A DNA stretch of 64,000 bases from Salinibaculum sp. SYNS191 (GTDB taxonomy: Archaea > Halobacteriota > Halobacteria > Halobacteriales > Haloarculaceae). The notes under the pieces are model-generated. The model worked only from the letters and a program-made list of their open reading frames with translations, was not told the origin of the DNA and did no database searches. The stretch is taken from assembly GCF_037338445.1 (NCBI RefSeq), contig NZ_CP147838.1, positions 2,356,001 to 2,420,000 on the forward strand, given 5' to 3'. Of this stretch, positions 17,224 through 27,583 are shown one piece after another. Position 1 is the first letter of the stretch. Each line of letters begins with the position of its first letter. The position numbers and the translations under genes were made by a program.

Positions 17224-17278
17224 CGGTCCCGGCTACTCCCGGCTCCTACCTAAAACTCCCCGTCCCCGGACGGCGGGA

Positions 17279-18331
17279 CTACAGGTCTGCCCCGACGGCG
17301 TCGGCGACGGAGTCGAAGCCGTCCCGCTCCAGCAGGTCCAGCAGGCCGCGGTTGATCTCGCGGGCGATGGCGGGGCCGCGGTAAATGAAGGCGGTGTAGA
17401 GCTGGACGAGGCTCGCGCCGGCGCGTATCTTTCGGTAGGCGTCTTCGGCGGTGGCGACCCCGCCGACGCCGACGACGGGCACGTCCGTGCGCTCGGCGAC
17501 GAACCGGACCATCTCGGTGGCGCGACCCTCGATTGGCTTGCCGGAGAGCCCGCCGCCCTCGGTGCGGTTCGGTGACCGCAGCGAGGCCGGTCGGTCCGTG
17601 CTGGTGTTCGTCGCGACGACGCCGTCGAGGTCGAACTCCGCGACGAGGTCCAGGGTGTCCTCGACGGCCGGCTCGGGGAGGTCCGGCGAGAGTTTGACCA
17701 GCAACGGGTCGGCCCCGGCGTCGACGAGGGTATCGAAGATGGCCGCCATCGCGTCGCGGTTCTGGAGTTCCTCGAAGCCCTGGGAGTTCGGGCAGGAGAC
17801 GTTGACGACGAAGAAGTCCCCGCCGTCGGCGACCGCTTCGTAGCTCCGCCGGTAGTCCGCGGGCGCGTCCGCGGGCGCGACGTGTTCCGTCTTGGCGATG
17901 TTGACGCCGACGGGGATGTCCACGTCCCTCCGGCTGAGCCGGCGGCCGACCGCCTCGGCCCCGTCGTTGTTCAGTCCCATCCGGTTGATGATGGCCTCGT
18001 CCTCGCGCAGGCGGAACATCCGCGGGCGGGCGTTGCCGGCCTGTGGCTCGGCCGTGACGCCGCCGACCTCGACGAAGCCAAAGCCCAGCGCCGCCAGCGC
18101 GGCCGGAATCTCCGCGTTCTTGTCGAAGCCCGCGGCGACGCCGACGGGATTGGGGAACCGCTGGCCAAAGGCCTCGGTGTGGAGGCGCTCGTCGTCGACG
18201 GCGTACCGGGCCGCGAGGAGTCGCCGGACGGGCGTCTGCTGGCTGAGTCTGAGAGCGGTGTGACCGAGAGAGTGGGCCGTCTCCGCCGGCAGCCGGAACA
18301 GCAGCGGCCGGGCGATGTCGTAGAGGCTCAT
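17279..18331 (-). CDS. pyrD: Dihydroorotate dehydrogenase (quinone-type)
   Basis: A 350-residue class 2 dihydroorotate dehydrogenase, the membrane-associated FMN enzyme of pyrimidine synthesis that passes electrons to quinone. Family features are the N-terminal helical quinone-binding extension (MSLYDIARPLLFRLPAETAH), NPVGVAAGFDKNAEIP, the catalytic-loop region NVSCPNSQGFEELQ with Ser as base (class 2), LVKLSPDL, and ATNTSTDRP near the FMN phosphate. The C-terminal GVGGVATAEDAYRKIRAGASLVQLYTAFIYRG is canonical. The start at 18331 is 16 bases after the stop of the AbrB-like gene, suggesting a two-gene transcript. Confidence 0.96.
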   Translation of the reverse strand: MSLYDIARPLLFRLPAETAHSLGHTALRLSQQTPVRRLLAARYAVDDERLHTEAFGQRFPNPVGVAAGFDKNAEIPAALAALGFGFVEVGGVTAEPQAGNARPRMFRLREDEAIINRMGLNNDGAEAVGRRLSRRDVDIPVGVNIAKTEHVAPADAPADYRRSYEAVADGGDFFVVNVSCPNSQGFEELQNRDAMAAIFDTLVDAGADPLLVKLSPDLPEPAVEDTLDLVAEFDLDGVVATNTSTDRPASLRSPNRTEGGGLSGKPIEGRATEMVRFVAERTDVPVVGVGGVATAEDAYRKIRAGASLVQLYTAFIYRGPAIAREINRGLLDLLERDGFDSVADAVGADL

Positions 18332-18347
18332 GTGAGCGATGGCCCGC

Positions 18348-18545
18348 TCAGAACTCGTGTTCGACGTCGTCGGCGTCTGCTTTCTGGATAATTATCTTGT
18401 TGTCGCGCACGCGAACGAACACCTCGTCGCCGATCTCCATTCCCGCAACGGCGAGTTCGTCCTCGTGGAGATTGATGTGGACGTTGTGGTACTCCCCGTC
18501 TTCGTCTTTCGCGCCACTTGGGCTGAGCTTCTTCTTTCGAACCAT
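18348..18545 (-). CDS. AbrB/SpoVT-like swapped-hairpin protein
   Basis: A 65-residue basic-then-acidic protein. The core HINLHEDELAVAGMEIGDEVFVRVRDNKIIIQKA is a classic AbrB/MazE/SpoVT swapped-hairpin DNA-binding fold, seen in small archaeal regulators and antitoxins. No toxin partner is adjacent; its downstream neighbour is pyrD (16 bases). It may be a small chromatin or regulatory factor of this promoter region. Confidence 0.85.
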   Translation of the reverse strand: MVRKKKLSPSGAKDEDGEYHNVHINLHEDELAVAGMEIGDEVFVRVRDNKIIIQKADADDVEHEF

Positions 18546-18781
18546 CGCGGTTTCTTATTCCGGTCTTCGCCGGAGGACGCACTTAAGTCTACCGCGCGGC
18601 GGCGACGAGGCTTCCTGACGGCGCGCGCGCCAGCCTGCGACGCGCCCTCTGTGCCCCATTTCGTCCCCGGCTTGCCGGCTCGGCCGCTCCTATCTTATAA
18701 AAGCACCGCCCAACGGCAGCCGGATTTGGGGGTATATTTATATTCTGCCATGTGCTGAATTGACATGGAGCGGTGAAAACC
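18546..18781. promoter_or_regulatory. Divergent promoter region AbrB-like/MC1
   Basis: 236 bases between divergent genes. A strong TATA element (tatatttatattc, about 18733-18745) lies 40 bases before the MC1 ATG, and a GGAG ribosome-binding site is at 18767-18770. The AbrB-side promoter is less clear (gaaaccgcgatgg region next to its start). Confidence 0.55.
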
Positions 18782-19093
18782 ATGGCACGAGACAACGATA
18801 AGCGTAATTTTGCGCTCCGAACTGATAATGGTGAAGAAACAAGTGTGTTTTCCGGCGGGACGCCTCGGCAGGCGGCCTTGAAAGCGGCGCGACGGCTCGA
18901 CCCGGCACCGTCCGAGGACGACGCCGACCCACAGAAACTACGGCTGCGCGAGAAGGGCACCCACAAGGTCCACGTCTACGAGGGCTGGGCCTGGGAGGAG
19001 GAGGCGCCCGACGACAAGCCCGACTGGATGCCCGGTGACATCACCAAGGGCAACGTCTCCAAGCAGGGCGTCGAGCACCTCGACGAGATCTAG
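18782..19093 (+). CDS. Chromosomal protein MC1
   Basis: A 103-residue non-histone DNA-bending protein of the MC1 family, an abundant chromatin protein in Methanosarcina and haloarchaea. Diagnostic blocks are NFALRTDNGEE, SGGTPRQAALKAARRLDP, LRLREKGTHKVHVYEGW and WMPGDITKGNVSKQ. An upstream in-frame GTG at 18773 would add three residues; the ATG at 18782 gives the expected start and a GGAG at proper spacing. Strong TATA box upstream. It lies just before the rRNA promoters but on its own transcript. Confidence 0.94.
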   Translation: MARDNDKRNFALRTDNGEETSVFSGGTPRQAALKAARRLDPAPSEDDADPQKLRLREKGTHKVHVYEGWAWEEEAPDDKPDWMPGDITKGNVSKQGVEHLDEI

Positions 19094-19308
19094 TCGGTCG
19101 ACCATTCCACATTCTTTGGGCGACAGGCGGGTAGCGACAGCGCCGTGACGGACAGCTATACAACCGTCGCCACCGTTCCCGGAGACGCGTGGCTCCCACC
19201 CGGTCAGACCGGACCGGCAAACGGTGGGATGACAGACCGGCCTCCGGCCACGCGACACGTTTACTCACGGTGTGTAACCGCATGACGAAGCGGCTCCCGT
19301 TCGACGGT
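19094..19308. other. Intergenic region between MC1 and rRNA promoters
   Basis: About 215 bases with no ORF, RNA or repeat that I can support. It begins with the likely MC1 3' region (cattccacattctttgg) and passes into the first rRNA promoter. Confidence 0.4.
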
Positions 19309-19316
19309 CTTAAATG
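19309..19316 (+). promoter_or_regulatory. rRNA operon promoter P1 (box A cttaaatg)
   Basis: Sequence tcgacggtcttaaatgtacc, a haloarchaeal rRNA-type box A preceded by the TCGA element. It is the most upstream of four such elements before 16S. Confidence 0.6.
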
Positions 19317-19391
19317 TACCCCCACCTTCGACTGTGATGCGAAGCGGCGCAGGGCGTGATGCCCACCAGCCCGCCACCTCGGTCCGATGCC

Positions 19392-19399
19392 CTTAAGTG
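19392..19399 (+). promoter_or_regulatory. rRNA operon promoter P2 (box A cttaagtg)
   Basis: gatgcccttaagtgtaacagggcat: the box A with a conserved GATGCC upstream and ACAGGGCA downstream. It is nearly identical to the next promoter, consistent with tandem duplication. Confidence 0.75.
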
Positions 19400-19470
19400 T
19401 AACAGGGCATTCCGGACGGAATGCAAACGCACCGACGCCGGGCGAATCCGGCGACGGACAATCCGATGCC

Positions 19471-19478
19471 CTTAAGTG
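19471..19478 (+). promoter_or_regulatory. rRNA operon promoter P3 (box A cttaagtg)
   Basis: gatgcccttaagtggaacagggcac, a near copy of P2 79 bases downstream of it. Tandem promoters of this kind drive haloarchaeal rRNA operons. Confidence 0.75.
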
Positions 19479-19563
19479 GAACAGGGCACTTCGGATTGAA
19501 TGCGAAGGCGGCCTGGTCGGGCTCACCGACCCTGGCCGTTCGGACCCGTGCCGTCTCGAAGGG

Positions 19564-19570
19564 TTTAAGT
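19564..19570 (+). promoter_or_regulatory. rRNA operon promoter P4 (box A tttaagt)
   Basis: Sequence tctcgaagggtttaagtccctttcc, the fourth box A and the one closest to 16S. The surroundings differ from P2/P3. Confidence 0.6.
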
Positions 19571-19646
19571 CCCTTTCCGGCATACGATTGGGTCCGAAGG
19601 AAATGAGGATTCCACCCCTGCGGTCCGCCGTATAGATGGGATCTGA

Positions 19647-19664
19647 TGTTAGCCCTGGTAGTTC
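19647..19664 (+). other. 16S processing stem, 5' strand
   Basis: Eighteen bases perfectly complementary to 21340-21357 downstream of 16S. The inner part (ggtgacactcggtcggtcgag) can form a bulge-helix-bulge with the partner side, the substrate of EndA-type cleavage in archaeal pre-16S rRNA. Confidence 0.75.
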
Positions 19665-19778
19665 GGTGACACTCGGTCGGTCGAGCGTTCGACGACCGGT
19701 GACACTGAACCCCGATAGCTACATAGCTAGCACATCATTACGATGTGCGCCCGCCAACCCTCCCCCTTGTGGGGAGAC

Positions 19779-21251
<1,473 letters not shown>

Positions 21252-21339
21252 AACGATCGGGACTGGGGCGACGCCCCAGCCCACCTTTTGGGAGCGGGGT
21301 TCACGTCACCACCGTCACCTCGACCGTCCGAGCACCTAT

Positions 21340-21357
21340 GAACTACCAGGGCTAACA
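21340..21357 (+). other. 16S processing stem, 3' strand
   Basis: Perfect complement of 19647-19664, closing the long helix that loops out 16S for bulge-helix-bulge cleavage. Confidence 0.75.
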
Positions 21358-21371
21358 CCTGTACGGCGGAA

Positions 21372-21443
21372 GGGCCCATAGCTCAGTGGCAGAGCGCCGC
21401 CTTTGCAAGGCGGAGGCCCTGGGTTCAAATCCCAGTGGGTCCA
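21372..21443 (+). tRNA. tRNA-Ala (UGC)
   Basis: 72-base cloverleaf in the 16S-23S spacer, the usual archaeal place for tRNA-Ala. Acceptor GGGCCCA pairs with TGGGTCC (one G-U), the anticodon loop tttgcaa gives anticodon TGC, the T-loop is ttcaaat and the discriminator is A. CCA is not encoded. Confidence 0.97.
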
Positions 21444-21471
21444 TGTCTCGTCCCCGACTGAAAGCGTGTCC

Positions 21472-21479
21472 CTTAAGTG
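21472..21479 (+). promoter_or_regulatory. Internal rRNA promoter in the 16S-23S spacer
   Basis: gcgtgtcccttaagtgggtcacgg carries the same box A as P2/P3. Spacer promoters of this type are known in haloarchaeal rRNA operons. It could give extra 23S-5S transcription. Confidence 0.65.
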
Positions 21480-21593
21480 GGTCACGGCGGTTCAGTCGGG
21501 TACGGAAGACCGATGCACCATCCCGTGCAAGCGCGGGTGGGAAGGGTTGATGCACGCACTCGTTCACCACGAGGTGTGTATATGAAACCGTGT

Positions 21594-21644
21594 GTACGTG
21601 CGATCCAGGCGTCCACTGGACTCGTTCATCGAGTCTCATGACGT
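21594..21644 (+). other. 23S processing stem, 5' strand
   Basis: gtacgtgcgatccag and ctggactcgtt...cgagtctca pair with the region 24615-24665 after 23S, forming the long pre-23S helix cut at a bulge-helix-bulge. Confidence 0.7.
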
Positions 21645-21701
21645 CGTGAGTTCATACCGAACTCACACATTCGTGAGCTCCTTTGGAGCTCACACCCACA
21701 A

Positions 21702-24612
<2,911 letters not shown>

Positions 24613-24614
24613 AT

Positions 24615-24665
24615 ACGTACTGAGACTCGCCGAACGAGTCCAGGCGCAAACTGGATCGCACGTAC
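24615..24665 (+). other. 23S processing stem, 3' strand
   Basis: acgtactgagactcgccgaa...ctggatcgcacgtac is complementary to 21594-21644. Confidence 0.7.
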
Positions 24666-24680
24666 ACACGGTGATCATCA

Positions 24681-24729
24681 ACCGACCGACGCACGGTGCA
24701 CAATCGTGGTTCGAATCCACGAGTCGGCG
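24681..24729 (+). ncRNA. tRNA-like element abutting 5S rRNA
   Basis: A T-arm (CGTGG-TTCGAAT-CCACG, 24705-24721), an acceptor-like 3' strand AGTCGGC (24722-24728) and one discriminator-like base (24729) end exactly at the first base of 5S. An upstream ccgac can pair with gtcgg. In Haloferax volcanii, tRNase Z is reported to generate the 5S 5' end at such a tRNA-like structure, and this matches that arrangement. Confidence 0.7.
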
Positions 24730-24851
24730 TTAAGGCGGCCATAGCGGCGGGGTTACACCCGTACCCATCCCGAACACGGAAGTTAAGCCCGCCTGCGTTC
24801 CGGTGAGTACTGGAGTACGAGAGTCTCTGGGAAACTCGGTTCGCCGCCTCC
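24730..24851 (+). rRNA. rrf: 5S ribosomal RNA
   Basis: 122 bases beginning ttaaggcggccatagcgg and ending gttcgccgcctcc, with the conserved cccgaacacggaagttaagcc core and tactggagtacgagagtctctggg loop. Terminal helix ggcggc/gccgcc closes it. Confidence 0.97.
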
Positions 24852-24949
24852 ACTCATACCGCGGTGGACGTTCTCCACCGCACTCATTTCCCTCGAACAG
24901 TGACGACGCTGTTCGGGGGGTTCTGTATTTATGGAGAGTGGCAACACCG

Positions 24950-25237
24950 TCACGCGCGCTCGACGCTGTCGACGCGCTGGCTGCCGGGGGCCGCCTTCAG
25001 GCACGCTTCGATCGCAGCGGCGTCTGCGTCACTCGTCGTGTCCACGGTTGCCTCGACAGTCACAACTGTCGCCGCGAGTGCCGGTTCGATGCGGCGGACG
25101 CTCGTCACGGTCGCCGCGTCGACGCCTGCCGGGGCTTCGAGGCGGCGGCGTGCGCAGCTGGCGAGGTCGTCGGGCCCGTCGCGGGGAATCCGGAGGGCGA
25201 CGACCGCGCGCCAGGTAGTGGGATGTGTCGATTGCAT
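24950..25237 (-). CDS. Uncharacterised 95-residue protein
   Basis: No family recognised. The pattern of alternating hydrophobic strands and helices (AVVALRIPRDGPDDLASCARRRLE, then TVVTVEATVDTTSDADAAAIEACLKAA) is protein-like and could form a small alpha/beta (ferredoxin-like) domain. It has two cysteines and no signal. It lies on the minus strand between 5S and tRNA-Cys, opposite to the rRNA operon. About 100 bases upstream is the orphan tRNA-like fold at 25338-25386, and further upstream a 48-residue ORF, so all may share one transcript. Confidence 0.55.
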   Translation of the reverse strand: MQSTHPTTWRAVVALRIPRDGPDDLASCARRRLEAPAGVDAATVTSVRRIEPALAATVVTVEATVDTTSDADAAAIEACLKAAPGSQRVDSVERA

Positions 25238-25337
25238 GGGTGTCTCAGAGACGGCGGCGGGTGGACCGCCGCCTGCGTTTGGTTGTCGTGCAGTGCTGTC
25301 TGCCCCGTCGGTGGTGGAGCACGGGTCGTAACATACG

Positions 25338-25386
25338 GCGAGAGCCGGAGTCGAACCGGCACGGCGAGCCAGGGTCTCGCTCTCGC
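25338..25386 (-). ncRNA. Orphan tRNA-like fold without D-arm
   Basis: Read on the minus strand: a 7-pair acceptor-like helix GCGAGAG/CTCTCGC, a 4-pair hairpin CGAG-accctgg-CTCG, and a T-arm with the canonical TTCGACT loop. There is no D-arm and no U before the would-be anticodon, so it is not a normal tRNA. It may be a processing element like the one before 5S, a degenerate tRNA end, or the 3' domain of an RNA covering the structured stretch up to 25577. Confidence 0.4.
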
Positions 25387-25577
25387 GCCCCGGGGGAACG
25401 GCAGCGCCGTCGCTGGAGAGGCAAGTCGCAGGGAGGGAACGGCGTGGGGACCGCTCGTCAGCGGGGGACGCCGACGCTCCGCGCCGGGGAGAGATGTCGT
25501 GAAAGAACGCCCGTGTTCACCAGTCCCGGTCGGGTAGTCCAGACCGGGAGACGGTTATCCGGGCAAGGGACCGAGGT
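25387..25577 (-). other. Structured non-coding stretch upstream of the tRNA-like fold
   Basis: Minus-strand sequence with strong pairing: outer gcccg/cgggc and inner cccggtc/gaccggg around 25508-25564. No protein reading is convincing on either strand. It lies between the 48-residue ORF and the tRNA-like fold. It could be a non-coding RNA or a structured leader. Confidence 0.3.
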
Positions 25578-25724
25578 TCAGCGGGGTCCGGCGTCGGGCT
25601 GCTGCACGCCGAAGCCCTCGGTCCGGGTGGACACCGGTAGCGCCGTGACGCCCCCGAAAATTTCGACCCCGGCGGCGGCGCGGCTAGCAGCCGCGTCCGT
25701 CGTCGGTGTGGGGGTGTTGCGCAT
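25578..25724 (-). CDS. Small 48-residue ORF of unknown function
   Basis: ATG at 25724 is preceded by a good ribosome-binding site (GAGGTGA, about six bases upstream) and, further up, a TATA-like atttatt near 25798. The peptide is Thr/Ala-rich at the start and ends GFGVQQPDAGPR. I recognise no family. The well-placed initiation signals are the main evidence. It lies upstream of a structured region on the same strand. Confidence 0.4.
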   Translation of the reverse strand: MRNTPTPTTDAAASRAAAGVEIFGGVTALPVSTRTEGFGVQQPDAGPR

Positions 25725-25905
25725 CGGTGTCACCTCGAATGTGGTGTGAACGCCGTCCTGACGTTCTGTGTACCCTGTATTGAGCGGTGGATGGTCAATA
25801 AATCTACTTGAAGTTTGTGTCACATACCCACGGCCGCCGCCGGAGTGCGCCGGCCCGGAGCAGTACCGTTACGGTTTTAGGCGGAAACTGGGTAGAGTTA
25901 GGTGC

Positions 25906-25981
25906 GCCAAGGTGGCAGAGTCTGGCCGAACGCGTCCGCCTGCAGAGCGGATCACCCCCGGTTCAAATCCGGGCCTTGGCT
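25906..25981 (+). tRNA. tRNA-Cys (GCA)
   Basis: 76-base cloverleaf. Acceptor GCCAAGG/CCTTGGC, anticodon loop ctgcaga gives GCA, T-arm CCCGG-ttcaaat-CCGGG, discriminator U as expected for tRNA-Cys. It lies downstream of 5S as in many haloarchaea but has its own TATA-like gttttagg about 30 bases upstream. Confidence 0.96.
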
Positions 25982-25985
25982 TTTT
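25981..25985 (+). terminator. Oligo-T terminator of tRNA-Cys
   Basis: TTTTT directly at the tRNA 3' end, the normal archaeal tRNA terminator. Confidence 0.6.
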
Positions 25986-26174
25986 CGAACCCGACCACTC
26001 CACGCGCCAGGAATCCGTCCGACGGCCGTTCGGTGGTCGCATGCCTCGCCAACTGCGATAGCGACGATAGGTGCTCCGTTGCGTGTCCCCGGGCAATCTA
26101 TCTAGCCGGTGGTCGCGGCGGCGTCAACCATCGTAGTGACAGAGGCTCTATGAGGGGAGGACGTGACAGTACAC

Positions 26175-26573
26175 ATGAACCAGCTCCTCCCACGGAAACC
26201 GGACGTCGAGGTGTCGAACGAGGACTCGTTAGTTCTGGGCCTGGCGGACCAGGAGACCAATTCCGTCTTCTCGGTGCTCTCGTCGGAGCTCGCGCGCTCG
26301 ATACTCGACCAACTGTACGAGAGTCCGGCAACGCAGTCCGAACTCGCCGCGTACGAGGACACGTCGATACAGAACGTCAGTTATCACCTCGAAAATCTCG
26401 TCGAGGCCGGCCTCGTGGAGGTCGTCGACCAGTGGTACTCCGAGAAGGGGAGAGAGATGGACGTGTACGCCCCGGCGGGGGACTCCCTGGTGTTGATCGC
26501 AGGTAACGCGCGTCAGGTCGACGAAGTCAGACAGATGACTCCGATGGAGCACCCGCAGAAGGTGAGTGATTGA
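26175..26573 (+). CDS. Winged-helix (ArsR-like) transcription regulator
   Basis: A 132-residue DNA-binding protein. The winged-helix core spans about residues 27-85: SVFSVLSSELARSILDQLYESPATQSELA, recognition helix IQNVSYHLENLVEAGLVEVVD, then a wing with YSEKGREMDVYAP. This is the haloarchaeal ArsR-type repressor fold without metal-binding cysteines. The ATG at 26175 is used here. An in-frame GTG at 26163, closer to the GGGGAGG at 26154-26160, would add four residues and is possible. Its regulon is unknown; it sits at the start of an accessory stretch. Confidence 0.85.
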   Translation: MNQLLPRKPDVEVSNEDSLVLGLADQETNSVFSVLSSELARSILDQLYESPATQSELAAYEDTSIQNVSYHLENLVEAGLVEVVDQWYSEKGREMDVYAPAGDSLVLIAGNARQVDEVRQMTPMEHPQKVSD

Positions 26574-27014
26574 GGTACCCTGCTCCGCTGTCACCCGAAA
26601 CCGACGGACCCATTACAGCGCCTGCGCGTCGTTCTCGCCACAGCATCCGGACGTGGACCGTGGCACGTCCCGGACTGGCCGACCCGTACTTTTCGACAGC
26701 AGACCGTGACGGCGTCTCTCGCCAGGTTCCTTCGACGTCTCGTGTTCTACGTCGGTCTTTCGACGACGTGAGGGGTCGGCAACTCGGTGCGCTTCGGACG
26801 GCCGTTCCCGAGTGAAAAGTGGGGGCAGTGTGAGGGGAGTGGGGCAGTGATGCGGGGAACTGTCGGATACTCTCGGACCCGCCTCCGAACGGGGCGGGTA
26901 GTCGTCGATTGGTGCCCGGGGAATATCAACCGGGTCGCAGTGTTTCGAGCACTGAAACACCGCCGGGCAGCGCCTCACCCGGGACCGCCTCTCACCAGCG
27001 GCGTCCGCTGACCG
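26574..27014. other. Intergenic region with a GTGTTTC/GAAACAC dyad
   Basis: 441 bases between convergent regulator genes. No supported gene. The only clear feature is the inverted repeat at 26940-26960, listed separately. The segment around 26812-26850 is purine-rich (gagtgaaaagtgggggcag). Confidence 0.45.
26940..26960. promoter_or_regulatory. Operator-like dyad A (GTGTTTC-N7-GAAACAC)
   Basis: Perfect 7-base arms with a 7-base spacer. The identical arms and spacing recur at 27517-27537 on the other side of the winged-helix gene 27015-27374, which argues for a common binding protein. Confidence 0.6.
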
Positions 27015-27374
27015 TCACTGTCCGTCGCCGCGTTTCGTGATCGTCACCGAGAGGCCGTTCGCCGTCACGCTGAACGAGACTGCTTCGAGCGTGGCTTCGA
27101 ACACCGTCCGGTGATGGCCGTCGGCGTCGTAGAGCATGCTCGACTCGACGAGACCGGCGTCCTCCAGGCTGTTCAACCGCCGGTACACAGTCGTCCGGGA
27201 CGCATCGCACTCCTCGGCGAGCGCTCGCGCGGACTTCGCTTCGGTCTGCGTCGCTTCGAGAATCGACTGCGTGTACTCGGCGTCCAGCAGACCCAGTATC
27301 TCTTCGGAGGACGGCGTCATCTCCGGGGCGGTTCGCTCGACGGACCCAGCGGGTGTCGGCTGTCTGAGTGACAT
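27015..27374 (-). CDS. Winged-helix transcription regulator
   Basis: A 119-residue regulator. The winged-helix core is at about residues 22-80: EEILGLLDAEYTQSILEATQTEAKSARALAEECDASRTTVYRRLNSLEDAGLVES, where ASRTTVYRRLNSLEDAG is the recognition helix. The C-terminal part (HHRTVFEATLEAVSFSVTANGLSVTIT) is a beta-rich extension common in haloarchaeal regulators. It is divergent from the FAD monooxygenase gene and flanked on both sides by the same inverted repeat, a likely operator for itself or a relative. Confidence 0.86.
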   Translation of the reverse strand: MSLRQPTPAGSVERTAPEMTPSSEEILGLLDAEYTQSILEATQTEAKSARALAEECDASRTTVYRRLNSLEDAGLVESSMLYDADGHHRTVFEATLEAVSFSVTANGLSVTITKRGDGQ

Positions 27375-27516
27375 TGCTCTGTTCTTGGACTTTCTGTGTA
27401 CCGCTCACTCCCCAAAGATACCGGCAACTGACGTTGCCTCCCGAAACCCCGGTGGCTAGGCATATAGCTGCGGGGGTAATTCGCACGGGAACAGTCCGCA
27501 CGCCTGTGTTCCGCGC

Positions 27517-27537
27517 GTGTTTCGCTGGGTGAAACAC
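27517..27537. promoter_or_regulatory. Operator-like dyad B (GTGTTTC-N7-GAAACAC)
   Basis: Same arms and spacer as dyad A, extended by one further pair (c/g). It lies 143 bases from the start of the regulator (27374) and 47 bases before the monooxygenase ATG (27584), in the divergent promoter region. Confidence 0.65.
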
Positions 27538-27583
27538 GTCTGGACTACTTAGGTAAGTGCCGGCCGAAGCGCCGGTTACCCCG

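Noticed and set aside
25331..25577. Intron-containing tRNA on the minus strand
   Set aside because: The T-arm and acceptor 3' strand are present, but no matching 5' GGCGAGA half, D-arm, U33 or anticodon can be found, even allowing a long intron.
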